Part shown: positions 1 through 11,991 of the stretch, piece by piece
Layout: the number at the start of each line of letters is the position of its first letter
Position numbering within the stretch: position 1 is the stretch's first letter
From: Loxodes magnus
Lineage: Eukaryota > Ciliophora > Karyorelictea > Loxodida > Loxodidae
Reading direction: 5' to 3'
Length of the DNA: 64,000 nucleotides
Assembly: GCA_946699065.1 (NCBI GenBank)
Contig: CAMPDV010001711.1
Span: 1-64,000 of the forward strand
The notes under the pieces: generated by a model
The model's database searches: none
Told to the model about the DNA's origin: nothing
What the model saw: only the letters and a program-made list of their open reading frames with translations
Program-made: the position numbers and the translations under genes

Positions 1-1
1 G

Positions 2-871
2 ATGCTTAAAAAATTTTAATTAAATAGAAAAACTTTTAAATAGAGATTTAAGTTCTTGCTTATAAAAGTAGCATGTATATTTAAATTAAAATTAAGTCTA
101 AATATTGATAATGATATTGCATTAATTAGTTTGCTTTTAATATTTTCGTATTTTGCATTTAAAATTTTGACTGAAAATTATTTAAGAGCAGATGTAGATT
201 AAATTCTTCTTTAATAAATATTGATGATTTAATTTGAGAGTCAAAACCAAAAACAATTTTAATTAAATGTAAATAGATTTAGAAACACTGAAAAAGGTAT
301 TCAAATTTTAAATAAAAAAATCAATATATCTTATAGAGAAGTTCTTTTTAGGTGCTTTAATTTAAGTATATAAAATAGAAGACACAAAAAAAGGCAAAAT
401 TTAAGATAATTTAAAGTTATTTATCTTTATATAAGTAAAACTTATATAAAAATTTTCTTCTTTTAATAAAAAAAACTTGGAAAAATTTTAAGCATTTTTA
501 CATAGAAAAATAGAGAATTCTGGTATAAATCTAAATAAATCTAGCCCATTAAGCGAATATCTATCTTTTGTACAACTCCATAAAAGAATACTTAGCAATT
601 TAATTTAAGTTTTAAAAACTTTAATTTTTAAAGTTATATCAAGGCATTTATTTTTTCTCTATTTTAGCAAGAAAATTATTTTTAATATATGAGTTACATA
701 GAGAAATTAGTTAAATATAGTCTGTTTAAGAATCCTTTAAACCAAAAATTTGAAATAGAAAATATGAACTAGAGAGTTAAATCGATTATAAAGGATTATG
801 AATAACAAAAAATATTTTTGTTTGAAGAAGCAAATAAAACCAATACAAAGGATTATTTACTTTTTAGTTGA
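2..871 (+). CDS. Hypothetical protein, probably 5'-truncated by the window edge
   Basis: Read with TAA/TAG as Gln, a single frame stays open from the window start to a TGA at 869-871, about 289 codons with no internal TGA. I do not recognise the protein. The N-terminal part is hydrophobic around residues 35-60 and could hold a membrane segment; the C-terminal third is charged and Gln/Lys/Glu-rich, like a soluble helical tail. An ATG lies at position 2 but the gene may begin outside the window. Support is only frame length, the TGA end and a plausible amino-acid mix, so this could still be a chance open frame in AT-rich DNA. Confidence 0.4.
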
Positions 872-1067
872 ATTAAGCATAAGAAAACGTTTTTAATTAT
901 AAAATAAAAGCAAGTTCCAAAATTTTGTGTCTTTCTAATTTATTATTTAAAGTTTATGTTGTATATTTTTAGCATACTTATTCTTATAATCTTAAAAAGT
1001 TGCTTTACTTTAATTAAAAGTTAATTAAAGCAAAAATTTAATTTATAAAATTATTTTATTTGAAATT

Positions 1068-1406
1068 ATGGAAAATCTTAAAGATCAAAATCAAAGCAAG
1101 GAGAATCATTTCTTCTTAACTAATTTAAAAAATAATTTTTTCTCATTAAATTTTTATTTGATTTAAAAATAAAATTATAAAAAAATGCATGCAATATATC
1201 AAAAGGCTTTGCTTATAGCTTTAAACATAAAATACATAAAATTTTTATCTAATCTTAATTTTATTCTTTTGTTTTTATATTTTTTTAATGCTTTAAATAG
1301 CCTTTAGAATGTAAGAATTTAAATCTTAAAATACCTAAATGTTCAATTCTAAATTTATTTAATAAACTTTTTATAAAAAACTGATTACCTACTGAAATAT
1401 AAATGA
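1068..1406 (+). CDS. Possible small ORF of 112 codons
   Basis: ATG at 1068 runs to TGA at 1404-1406 under the revised code. The first 20 residues are polar and the middle is hydrophobic. No family is recognised and no paralogue was seen in the window. With TGA as the only stop, frames of this length occur by chance at this base composition. The rest of 872-1460 is plain AT-rich sequence. Confidence 0.2.
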
Positions 1407-1460
1407 GGAAATTTCTAAAATTATTTAATTATTTTAAGCTTTCTACTTTAAATTTTTATA

Positions 1461-1823
1461 AATAAATTGGATTATAGACCGCGTAGCACTCTCTTTGGTA
1501 CGCAGCTCTTTAAATTAATTTTATTTAATGTTGAAAAAAAATTTATGGGTCTCTCTATCTTTGTTTTCTCTTCCTGAATACGTCCCTGTAATTTTTACTT
1601 CATAAGCATAGGATGCAATATGCGATTACGGGTACATCTTTCCCCGACCTATGATGAAGAAGGTTTTCTCCTGGTATTCAGAGTTCTCCAGCTTGTCAAA
1701 TCTTCCTTCTCTTGTTATCGGTTTCTCTTTCTCCGATTTATCCTCAGTCCGCGCTCATTTTTTAGTTGCCTTGCTGGGCTTCCAAGTAGTATCCGAAGGA
1801 AAGGGCTTTCCACCTTATTTAAA
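1461..1823 (+). repeat. SINE-like element, family A copy 1
   Basis: A GC-richer block of about 360 bp, closely similar along its length to 43410-43777. It starts with the common head (gcgtagcactctctttggta then cgcagctcttt) seen in families A, B and C. It ends near an agtatccgaaggaaaggg motif before AT-rich DNA. Standard-code ORFs inside (1620-1829, 1651-1836) are not conserved as proteins. The head resembles a Pol III A-box only loosely. A non-coding, non-autonomous retroelement is the best reading. Confidence 0.7.
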
Positions 1824-2017
1824 AAATGATACATAATAAAACATAAATTGTAAAATGACATTTAATAATTATTCTATTTTATATATTTTTCAATTTAATT
1901 TTTAATGTTTGTAAATTAAAAATTTAATAAAGCAAAGAAAATAATTTAACAATCTATATAAATATATCTTTTGGTTTCAATTTTATTCGATTTTAATTAT
2001 TAATATATTTAAGTCGA

Positions 2018-3148
2018 ATGGAGCTGCGAGTGGGAGGAAAATATAGACTTGGTAAAAAAATAGGGACTGGATCTTTTGGTGAGATTTATTTAGGTACAAA
2101 TGTTCAGTCAAATGAATAAGTTGCTATTAAGCTTGAATCTGTTAAAAGTAAACATCCTCAATTGTTATTTGAGTCAAAAATATATAGAATTTTATAAGGT
2201 GGAACAGGAATTTCAAATATTTTTTGATATGGAGTAGAAGGGGAATACAATGCTATGGTAATGGAACTACTTGGGCCAACATTAGAAGATTTGTTCAATT
2301 TAAAAAATCGAAAATTAACTCTGAAAACTGTAATTATGATAGCTGAACAGATTATTTAAAGATTGAAGTTCCTTCATACCAAACATTTCATTCATAGAGA
2401 TATTAAACCCGAAAATTTCTTAATAGGCTTAAAAAAAAATTCAAACTTAATATATTTGATTGATTTTGGTACTGTTAAGAAATACAGAGATCCTAAAACT
2501 TAAAAGCATATTCCATATTAAGAAAATAAAAATTTAACAGGAAATGCTCGCTACTGTAGCATCAATACTCATTTAGGAATCGAACAATCGAGACGAGATG
2601 ATCTTGAAGCTTTAGGTCATATATTAATTTATTTTTTAAGAGGTTCTCTTCCTTGGTAAGGATTAAGAGCAATTACAAAGAAAGAAAAATATGAAAAAAT
2701 AATGGAAAATAAAATGTCAACTCCAATAGAAATATTATGCTAAAATATGCCTCCAGAATTAAGTATTTATATGAATTATTGTAGAAGTTTACGATTTGAA
2801 GATAGGCCAGACTATGGACATTTATAAAATATATTAAGAGATTTATTTTATTAAGAAAATTATTAGTTTGACTCTGTTTTTGACTGGGATATTTTAAAAA
2901 ATGTAAGATATTTTTCTATAAAATTAGATAAAAAAAAATAAGAAAGAAAAATAGAAAAATTAAGAAGAGATAAAAGAAGAAGAAGAAAATAATCAGAGTC
3001 AAAAATCCATAAATTAAAATAAATGATTCAAAATTATTTAATTGTCTTTTATTTAAAGAATTAAATCAAAGATTTACAACTTATAAAAATAAAGAAGTTA
3101 ATATTATTTAAATTTTTTTTAATTATCATAAAAAATATTAAAATGTGA
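2018..3148 (+). CDS. Casein kinase 1 family Ser/Thr protein kinase
   Basis: A near-textbook CK1 catalytic domain. It opens [16 protein letters not shown], has the Gly loop GTGSFG (16-21), V-A-I-K (K38), catalytic H-R-D-I-K-P-E-N (D128), D-F-G (D149), the CK1-specific G-N-A-R-Y-C-S-I-N and G-I-E-Q-S-R-R-D-D signatures, and L-P-W-Q-G. D128 and D149 match human CK1delta numbering. Several Gln are TAA or TAG (for example W-Q-G and P-Y-Q) and the conserved Trp70 is TGA at 2225. After about residue 295 there is a basic K/R-rich tail, perhaps a nuclear or membrane-binding signal. The first in-frame TGA downstream is 3146-3148, giving about 376 residues, but the last 40-50 are AT-rich and may be 3' UTR. 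The start is fixed by the family. No introns are needed. It is the best-preserved host gene here. Confidence 0.96.
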
Positions 3149-4735
3149 TCCCATGCTTCCTCTGAAATAAAAAAAAGTTTTTCGAAACACTTAAAATCTA
3201 AAATATAATTTATAGCAATAAAAATATTTTTAAAATTATTCAATAATAAGATAATTAAAAAATTCTAAACATTTAGTGAAATTAAAAGATTTTATTTAAT
3301 TTAAAGTCAGCAGGGATTATTTTATAGTTGTTTTATTTATCTACAAAATAATTTTAAATTTAAAAATTAATAATTAAAAATTAAACAAATTAATTAATTA
3401 TGTTATTTTACTTTTTAATTTCATTTTTTTATTTGATAATTAATTTTTTTATTTTTATTATATTAAACTTTTTTAAATTAAAAAAAGTGAGTCCTCATCT
3501 TTACCCATAGTTTTTTTCTTTTTATTATTCTCTTAAAGAATTATTTTAAAAATTTTAAGAATTCAAAATAATAACCCGCAACTACCTATAATTAATTTAT
3601 TACTTTATAAGCAACAAATTTCCGAAATAAATATATTTCAATTATTTAAAAAAATAAATAAATTTAAGAAATTTTATTATTTTTTAATATTTTTTATATA
3701 AAATATTAATAAAACATATAATAGATATATTATTCACTATCTTTTACAAAACTTTAAGAAACAAATTTTAATTATATTTAATTAATTAATAAAAAATTTC
3801 TTTATATATTTTATATAAAGTTTAAAAACTCAGAACATTGTTTGAAAATTACCTGTTTTTAGAATGAGTACAAAAATTTAATATTTAGCATTTATAATTT
3901 TTTTAATATTATTATAATAAAAAATTTCGTTAAATTTTTAAGGAAAATTATGTTTTTTCAGTTAAATACATTATTAATATGAGATATCTAAATTTAACTG
4001 TTATTATATTCCGTCTTTATTCTTGATTTAGTTATAAAAATTTAAAATTTAATTTAATCTTTTTAATTTTTATATTTAATTTACTGTTTTTTTATAATTT
4101 TTTTTAATGCCTTTAATAAATTAAATCTAAAGGCATTTTAAATAAATTAATACTAGAAAATTGATTTTTTTATTATTTATTGCATTATAGATAAAAATTC
4201 TAAATTAATGACTGATTTCAAATAAAATTTAAATATATTTTGAATAATGTTTATAAGCTTTATTTTTAAAAATCTATAACAAATTAAAACCTTATTTCTT
4301 TTTATATTTTTTATATTTTTTAATTTAACTTAAAATGCTTAAATTTAAGTTAATTAAGTTAAATTTTATAATAGCTTAAATTAATTTTTTAGATAAAATG
4401 AATATCAATTTTTTTATCTTTTCTTGATATTTAAATAGATTAAAGATATATTTTATTATGATATTCTCACAATTCTTAGTTTATAAATTTTAATTTAGAT
4501 TTATTTTTTTGACTGATATATTCTATATTTTATATTAAAAAAGTAGAAAACATAATTAGTCTTTAGATTAATGAAAATGTAATCAATAATATTTTATTAT
4601 TTTATAATTAAATTAGATTTAAGAGATTTTTTTATTTTATTTAAAATTTTTATCTTTTTAAAATAAAAATTTTGTAACATAATTTATTAGCAAAATTTAT
4701 TAACGTAATTTCACTTTTATTTGTTTTGCCACTAA
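3149..4735. other. AT-rich intergenic stretch, nothing recognised
   Basis: Extremely AT-rich with long T and A runs. I saw no conserved protein motif on either strand, no GC-rich patch and no repeat shared with other parts of the window. Confidence 0.5.
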
Positions 4736-5427
4736 TCAAAAACTTTAAAATTTAAAATCATCTTAATTTTTATTCCATTTCCAGTCTTCTTCTAAATCTT
4801 TTCTTAGAATAAATATCTTGCAGTACTCCATTCACCCTTTTAAATGCAAGTTATCTTGCTTCAATTGAGTTCGATTCCAAACATATTCAAATTCCTTCCT
4901 TTTTGAGTAAATGGGATTTTCTTAAAGAGTTAATTTCCTATGTAAATCTTTTTCTGTATAATAAACCTTCTGGAGTGCAGTATAGATTACTTATGGATTT
5001 TCATAACTTAAAACTTTCAAGTTTTTATTTTTATCAGAATTTTCAGAAATATTTAAAATGTGATCATATTTCCTGAAATATCAACATTACTTTCTATTCT
5101 TTACTATCGGAATTATTTCTGGCTGAGAATTCGGTTCTGCATCTATGGTTCATTTGCTATTGTATTTTTTAGAATAAGCCTTCAGTAAATTCCGCTTATC
5201 GATTCTATTTGCTCAATTTTCAGATTGATTAGTTGGAAATTTTCATTTTTTAGTTTTTATGTGCTAGACACTAAATATGCAATTTTTTCTTCAAGCTCTT
5301 ATACGTTTCTTAAAAGTTTTGAATTCTCCTATTACATAACTTTGAATTCTAAGAGTACATTTTGCTAATCATAATTTGATTGAGATGAATTCAGCTTAAA
5401 AGAGACTTTTCGCAAGAAATTTTCCAT
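4736..5427 (-). pseudogene. Decayed coiled-coil ORF, family X copy 1
   Basis: On the minus strand an ATG at 5427 opens a Gln/Glu-rich coiled coil (starts M-E-N-F-L-R-K-V-S-F-K) of about 80 residues. A frame change follows, then a second block with Y-Y-T-E-K-D-L near its middle and E-E-D-W-K-W-N near the end, closing at TGA 4738-4736. The copy at 51879-52568 matches it at the nucleotide level, including the ATG region and the W-K-W-N end, with different indels. The total length is not a multiple of three. The family is unknown to me; repeated copies with a coiled-coil start suggest an ORF1-type protein of a mobile element. Confidence 0.6.
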
Positions 5428-5659
5428 TTTTTATATAATATTAAAATTTTATTTTATTTTAAGATTTTTATTAAAAAATTGTAGGATATAAGTTTTTATA
5501 GCATAATTATTAATTTTTTATTTTTTTAATTTTAATCTTCTGTATCAATTTATTTTTAAAGATAATTTAAAAACTAATTTTTTTATCTATTTTCATTAAT
5601 TTTTATAAAATAAACTGTTTATTTTATAATAAATTTTAAGTTAAGGTATGTTTATATTT

Positions 5660-6600
5660 TCCAAGCTTTATTATATGTTTTTATTATTATTATTATTATT
5701 AAAATTCTTGCAGCATCCGCCAGATTATCACTTATTAAATGTTTTAAAGTTTAGATTACCTAGATTTTTACAACTCTAGCACTCGTATATCTAGCTCCTC
5801 ATCTACCATAATAAATTGTTTCAGATATAATCCCAAGTTATTCTGATTTAAGTTTTTTTTCAATCTGAAGATTTCTCCATTCTTTCTACACCAAATTTAG
5901 TTTTTGTTCTTTCTTATTTGATATTTTACTTACCTATTCCATTATTATTCATTCAATTTTTTTAATTCGATATAATTTTCTACAGGAATAGTTAACTCTT
6001 GTGAATAGTAACACGAATTCTTTACAGTAGATCTTTTTTCTGTTTTCTTTGTTATTAATGTAGTCTTTTCTTTCTCCATCTTATTGGAGATTGCATTCTA
6101 GTATGATGGGATCAGGTAATTTGGAGGCTTTTCAATTTTTAGCATATGCTTTCAATCTACTAGTTTTAATCTTAAATTCCCTGCATCTAGGAATTCGTCT
6201 GGCTGAACTGTTCTTGCTAATATTTCCGTAGAGCATCTTTTTCCTCTCTTAAGTTGTCATATGAAATCTAAAGATCTTGCAATATTTGCTAATTCTACTC
6301 AATTAGCTTCAATTTTCCTTTCTGAGCTTCTTGACCTTTTCCAAGAGATTTAGCATTTCTTAATGAGTTATTTCATGCTCATCTAGCCAGAGGGATCAAA
6401 TTCTGAGACCTTCTGATGTTAGGCTGACTTACCTACTTCCTCGATTTCTCCTCCGATGTTGGTGTTAGTGCGTGAGTCACTTTCGGAAGCTTCTTTTATT
6501 CCTCTTAGTGTTGCTAAATTATTGAATCCTGTTTATTTGAAGCAAGATTGAAACTTTACTGAAGTCTGTAATTTTTAAGCTAATTTGTTCTGAGTGATTT
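5660..6600 (-). pseudogene. Decayed coiled-coil ORF with (ATT)n 3' tail
   Basis: Minus-strand coding-like sequence with several frame changes. One frame gives a Gln-rich heptad region (N-Q-Q-I-L-Q-D-L-Q then L-R-E-E-K-D-A-L-R-K-Y); another, downstream, gives a charged block around I-E-L-K-K-L-N-E-Q-Q-W. It is GC-richer than its surroundings, and its downstream end is a (TTA)n run at about 5680-5700, like the microsatellite tails of other retroelement remnants in the window (39585, 46490). Probably a dead ORF1-type coding region. Confidence 0.45.
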
Positions 6601-7489
6601 TTAAAGTTTTTAAGATTTTGCATAAAATAAATTTTAAATTTAAAAGAAATAATTATTTTATATTTCTTTGAAAAATTTGATATTAAATAGTTAAAAATAT
6701 TGAAGCTTTAATTCAAAATAACTTTGATGATTAAATATCACTTATGATTCTTATTAAAGATAGAACCTTTCACACATTCATAAAATATGAAAGTTCTCAT
6801 ATGTGCTAAATATAATTAGAATTAAGAAATAAATATCTTTTAAATTCACTTAAAATAGACAAATTTAAAATTTTATTCTAAATTTTCCCTAAAGAATTTT
6901 TATTATATTCATAAAATGATTAAAACTTAAGATAAATTTATAAGTATATAATATATAAACAAAAATAATTAAAATATGAAATATTTGTATTATATAGATA
7001 GATTTTATTTTTATGATTACTTAAACAAAAAATTGTCTTTCAATTCATATAAAGTTTACACATTTACTATCATAGCTAATTGTAACAAAAAAATGTAAAT
7101 AAATATTTATAATCTGTATGAAATTGATTAAATAATTTCTGTTATAAATTGAAAGATTTTAAAATATTTATTTATTTTATCACTTCTTTTTCTATAATCT
7201 TCTTTAATCTTTATAAATGCTTAATAAAAGTAATTTTTCATTTAAAAACATCAAAAAGATATACTATTATCATTAATAAAATTGAAGCTCTAAATCTTTT
7301 GATAGTTTTTTTTAATTTTTTTAATTTAAATTCAAATATTTAAATTTTTAGCATAAAATGTTGATATTGAAAATATTAAGATTCTAAAATTTATAGTTAT
7401 TTTATAAAAATTATTAGAAAATATTAATATATTAAAGATTTAAAGTCTTTATTATAAATAATTTAATTTATAATTTTAAGATTTAAAAT
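6601..7489. other. AT-rich intergenic stretch
   Basis: No recognised gene. A short inverted repeat near 6765-6805 (gaacctttca with tgaaagttc) could form a hairpin; nothing else stands out. Confidence 0.4.
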
Positions 7490-7546
7490 AAGTTAGAAGC
7501 AAATGCTAAATATCTTTCTTATTATAAATAGTTTTTTTGTTTAAGA

Positions 7547-8284
7547 ATGTTGCTGAAATAACTCTAGCATGAAATTGAAAATAATGCTAAGAATTAAAAA
7601 TAAATACATCCTACTTTAACTCTAAAGAAAATTAAAAAGCAAAGATAAGAAAAATAGATAGAGATTTATAATTAATGACTTAATAAAGTAAATAGAAACT
7701 ACTAGATGATTCTAAAAATAGAGATTAAGAAGAAAGTTTTAAAATTAGAAATAACTTTTTAGTATTTGGTAAAACAAGATAAATCATAATAAACCAGCTT
7801 AACAATCCAATAAAAATAAACCAAAGGTACTAAAAATCGATAAAAGAAATAAAAATTAGAAGAAATATCATTTTTAATTCGAAAAGGTAGATTATGAGAT
7901 ATTGCTACAAATTTAATTAAAAGGAGACTATTTACATATGGAGAAGCAGAAAAGTATACGGTAAAAGATATCAAAAATATAGCTGCTTTAAGAAAAGAAT
8001 CTAAAAAATAAAATACTGGGTTCATTTTAAGCTAGTTCTATTTCAATATAACAAATACTCTTAATCAAACATATTAATAGAATTTTTATTTAAGTAAACT
8101 TAAAATTAAGTCGGAACTTTGTTTTACCTCTATGAAAAAGATAACTTTTGTGCATGTTTATCTACAATAATTAAAAAATATAAAATTTGAAAAAAATGTT
8201 TATTTGCTTTAATAAAATTTAAATATTTTAGCCTTAATAAATTTAAAATAATTAAATGAATTACTAGAAAATGATTAAAATTGA
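7547..8284 (+). CDS. Hypothetical protein with LRR-like C-terminus
   Basis: From ATG 7547 the revised code gives 245 codons to TGA 8282-8284; the frame is also open upstream to about 7480, so the start is uncertain. The first 100 residues are Lys/Gln-rich and helical. A middle block (E-E-I-S-F-L-I-R-K-G-R-L-W, with W as TGA) looks like ordered protein. The last 50 residues have leucine spacing like LRR units (N-L-N-I-L-A-L-I-N-L-K-Q-L). The protein is not identified. The end resembles part of the LRR gene at 63.3-63.9 kb. Confidence 0.5.
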
Positions 8285-8729
8285 AAAAAAATAAAGAGTA
8301 AATTTAAATTAAAAATAATATAAAGTTATCTATTTTTAAAACTTATTTTAGCTTATATAAATTATTTTTAAGCTTTCATTAAATATTTCAATCAAATAAT
8401 CGAAATTAAAATTTTGACTAATATTTAACTTTTATTTAGAGTGTAACACTAAATCTCCAAATTAATCTTATTTTTTATTTGTAAAATATATTATAACATC
8501 AAATAAAAAATAAAAGAAAGACAAATGATATGAAGAAAGATCTAGCAATAAATGATATAATATTCGAATATTTAATTAGATTTCTTTTTTAATAAACAAT
8601 AGTTAATTTCTTCTTATATTAATCTTAGAATATGTATTTTTTTTATTATTATTTTTCAGACTAAAAATTAAAAATTCTATTTACTATTTTCTTTTTTAAT
8701 AAACTTTAAATTAATTAATTAATTAAAAT

Positions 8730-9150
8730 GATTATAGAGCGCATACCACCTCATTGGCGCGCAGCTCTTTCAATATTAATATTTAATATTAAGGAAAATG
8801 TTCTCATGTTTCTTGTTAAAATTCTAGAGGCCCGATGAGTCATATCAGCTTCTCCAAATAGAGAATCTTCTTATCAAAATTATTCTTAAATCTTGAGTCA
8901 AATACTTCAGTTTTCTTGAATAAGGTCGAAATAAGAATTAGTTATCAAGTCGGTAATTAGAAGGCTTGTCAGTCAAACTTTCATACTTCTAGAGAGAACC
9001 CTCGGGGTAAGTTAGGTATGTCTCAACTGAGCTTATCCACCCTTCTCCGTGGTGGCATCTAGTGCGAGATTACTCGCAATGCAGTATGCACTGCACCAGA
9101 TTACCTACTAATTTGTCTGACGCTGCCGACATCCATTTTATATTATAATA
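8730..9150 (+). repeat. SINE-like element, family B copy 1
   Basis: A GC-rich block in AT-rich DNA. It begins with the common head (gcataccacctcattggcgc then gcagctctttc), followed by an AT spacer (caatattaatatttaatatt) that is identical in the copy at 59803. It shares its 3' half with the inverted copy at 56975-57490. The 3' part holds two perfect stem-loops, 9063-9078 and 9080-9095. No protein is encoded. It ends in a short ATA-rich tail. Confidence 0.7.
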
Positions 9151-9622
9151 ATATTAATGATTTTTAATATTAAGAATTTTTACTTAAATAGAATTAAACT
9201 TCAATTAATTTAAAAACACAATAAAGTAACTATTCTTTGACTATTAATTGTTAATTAAAATAAAATTATAACTTACTTTAAAGTATTATTAATAATAACA
9301 ACTAAATAGCTAGTTCATTTGTTATATTTTTGTAGAATTAATTCTGAATATCAATGAAATTTTATTTGAGTTATTTCAAGGTATTTTACAAAAGTAACTA
9401 GTCTCTTAGAAATATAAAAATCATAATAGAGATTTGAATTTTTTAATGTGCTAGCAGAAGAAAATTAAGAGTTAAATGTTAGAATAAATGTAAAATAATA
9501 AAAGTAATATTTAAGTAATTAGCTCTATTTATATACATTTCTTATCTAAAATATTCTTTTATAATTATATTATTTATCTATATTTATTTCATCTGTTTGT
9601 TTACTAAAATAAATATAAATAT

Positions 9623-10322
9623 ATGAAAAAAGGAAATTAAAAAAAATATTCGACTGTCTATAAGTTAGGTAAGGAATGCAAAAAGAACAAAGAACTAGAG
9701 AAGAAGCAGAAATCAATAGCTCATTCATCAAGTTCATCTTCATAAGGCAAAGTAATGGCTTGACAAGTTAATGTAAGTACTTCACTTTTAGCCGAAATGG
9801 AAAATATTAAAAATTTAATTTCTAAATATGAAGAACAAATAAACAATCAAGGAGAAAGAATCAAAGAGCTTATGAATAGCATTGAGGACCAAAAATATGA
9901 TTTCCTTATTCTTAGGCAATAACTTACATAAAACAATGTTGTGATAGAGCAATAACTCTATATTCAGTTTTAGAAAAATTTAAAGCAAGGAGTAAATATG
10001 AGTATCGAATTCCTCAATTCTTAAACTAAAGATCAAGAAATAATTATTGAATAAAATAATTATAAAAATCTAACTCTAAGAATAGAAAAAATTTAAAAAT
10101 TAGTTTTTCCTTTGTGGATAAAGAAAAAATAGATAACATTTTTGATGCGGTAACTCGAAATATCTCTTATTAAAAATGCTAAAAATAATAAAATTTGTAA
10201 AAAAAAACCAAAATATGAAGAATGTTGAACAAATTTTAAATAACCGATTTTTGAAGTTGAAAATAGAAGTTTTTTAATAGAAACATGAAAAATTTTTGAG
10301 GTAGTCACCTAATTAAAAAAAT
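9623..10322 (+). pseudogene. ORF1-type coiled-coil protein remnant
   Basis: ATG 9623 opens a frame with a basic N-terminus, a Ser run, G-K-V-M-A-W, then a coiled coil containing L-I-S-K-Y-E-E-Q and E-L-M-N-S-I-E-D-Q. The same landmarks occur in the better-preserved minus-strand paralogue at 47310-46669 (G-K-V-M-V-G, L-I-S-K-Y-E-E, E-L-M-N-S-I-E-D-Q). The paralogue's CCHC knuckle region is here reduced to scattered Cys, and the frame is broken by several TGA near 10230-10330. The downstream tail is tRNA-like with an (ATT)n end. Confidence 0.65.
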
Positions 10323-10440
10323 GGTCGTGATATACATCCACGCTAAAATAGGCAGAGGGTATCAGTTTGAATCCTGGAGAAATTCAAAATTTTTAACATT
10401 TAGTTAATATTATTATTGATATTATTATTAAAGATATATA
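10323..10440 (+). repeat. tRNA-like 3' tail of the ORF1 element, with (ATT)n end
   Basis: The start ggtcgtgatatacatccacg can form a CGTG/CACG arm, and agtttgaatcctgg resembles a Pol III B-box/T-arm. It aligns with the minus-strand tail at 46500-46620, which has cleaner arms. The block ends in ttaatattattattgatatt-type repeats near 10400-10430. It is too degenerate to be a tRNA gene. Confidence 0.5.
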
Positions 10441-10884
10441 TAACTAAAGTTTCTCTTTAATTTTCTCTTTTGATTCTTCATGAAATGAAAAAGTTTAACA
10501 ATTGCATTAAATAAAGAATTCTAATATCTATTTTCTAAATAAATTAAAATTAGTACAAGTATAAATTTCAACTTACTAAATATTTAGATAGAACTTAAAT
10601 TTACTAAAGATGAAATAATTTATAAAATTAGTAAACGTTAAACAATATATAAAGATACGTATTTTTCATTAAAACTCAACATTAATTAAGATTAAAAACA
10701 TTTAACCTATTTATTTTTAATTTTTTTATAATGATTGTAGTATTTTTGCATTCAAATCTAAAATATAAAGTTGTAAGGTTATTTACTTAAATTGATCATA
10801 GTCTTTCTAAGGTAATCATTTTATTTCTTTAGTTATTAATTTAATTATTACAATAGTTTGTTTAAAAAAATATAAATAAGTAAG

Positions 10885-11765
10885 GATTCAAACCAGGATT
10901 CTTCGCGGCTTCTAAAAAGAAGGAGTTAACGACATCTTAAAAAGGCTAGGATTAGGAAAAGGGTTTCAAAAAAGTCACTCATCAGGATGAGTCTACTGCC
11001 TCTGAAGAAAAGCCTAGATATAGGCTAAAAATATTATGCCCTCAGAAATCTCGAATCTCGCCACATAGTAGTAATAAATTATGATTAGCCATTTAAAGGT
11101 ATGCTGCACCTCCAAGAAGAGGTAAAAAATTTGGATAAATATATAAAAATTTAATGGAAAAACTTGAACTTGCAGAGGAAATATAATCTAGATTCATGAC
11201 CTAAGAAAAAGACCTTAATGCATTTTGAAATATTTTACAAAATTAATCTCAAAACTAGCAATAGAAGTAGAAAAAACTGATCAAAAATTTAGAAAAAATA
11301 GAAAAAAACCAGTACAATTGCAGCGTTAAATGGAACTGAAGAATGAGCTGATGATAATTGAAGGTGAAAATAACTCAATATTTCAGCCTAATCGACAAAT
11401 AAAAAGATGCTATTATTGCTAATTCTCAAAAGCATTTGTGGAAAAGATGCTAGAAATTTCTCAATTTCAAGTAAGAATATTGAAACTAGAAGAAGTAGTT
11501 GGAGAACAGAAAGAAGATATAATATAAACTAAAACTATTAAGAGAAAGATTATATTGTAACAAATTTGGAAAAATTAATAAGAAAAAAGATATCTTTCAT
11601 CTAGGTGAAATAAGAATTCAAGGGAAACATACAAGGCAAAGAGAAATTTTGTAGAGATTTTGCAGACTTTAATATTTAGCCTCTAGAGCAATCTAAAGTT
11701 CGGTGGAAAAGAGGTTGAAATATCTCAAAAAACGCCAAAAATTTAATTTTAATAGTTAGCTTAAT
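10885..11765 (+). pseudogene. ORF1-type CCHC protein remnant
   Basis: Coding-like sequence in the revised code with at least two frame changes. It has a basic, Ser-containing N-terminal part (A-A-P-P-R-R-G-K-K-F-G), a Gln/Lys coiled coil around 11150-11330, and a zinc-knuckle remnant near 11410-11450. There C-Y-Y-C-Q-F-S-K and H-L-W-K-R-C join as CX2CX4HX4C if one base is skipped. No intact ORF remains. The layout (coiled coil then CCHC) matches the other ORF1 remnants in the window. Confidence 0.5.
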
Positions 11766-11991
11766 AAGCAAAATATTAGATAATTATAAAAGGTAATTTA
11801 TCATACATCTTAATTTATCTTATACTTTAACTTATATAAATAAAATAACTATAGAAAGCTTTGCTTTTCTCTCTTTACTTATATAAATTTTGACTTTCCT
11901 TTTTAATAATAAGCTATTTAAAGGTTGCTTTAAACCATTAGAAATTTATTAGTTTAAATAAAGTTTAAAGTTCAATCATTATAATAAAAAA

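Noticed and set aside
3061..3243. Minus-strand ORF next to the CK1 gene
   Set aside because: AT-rich chance frame overlapping the end of the CK1 frame; no motif.
4860..4890. B-box-like gagttcgattccaa suggesting a tRNA gene
   Set aside because: It lies inside the family X coding block and no cloverleaf can be drawn around it.
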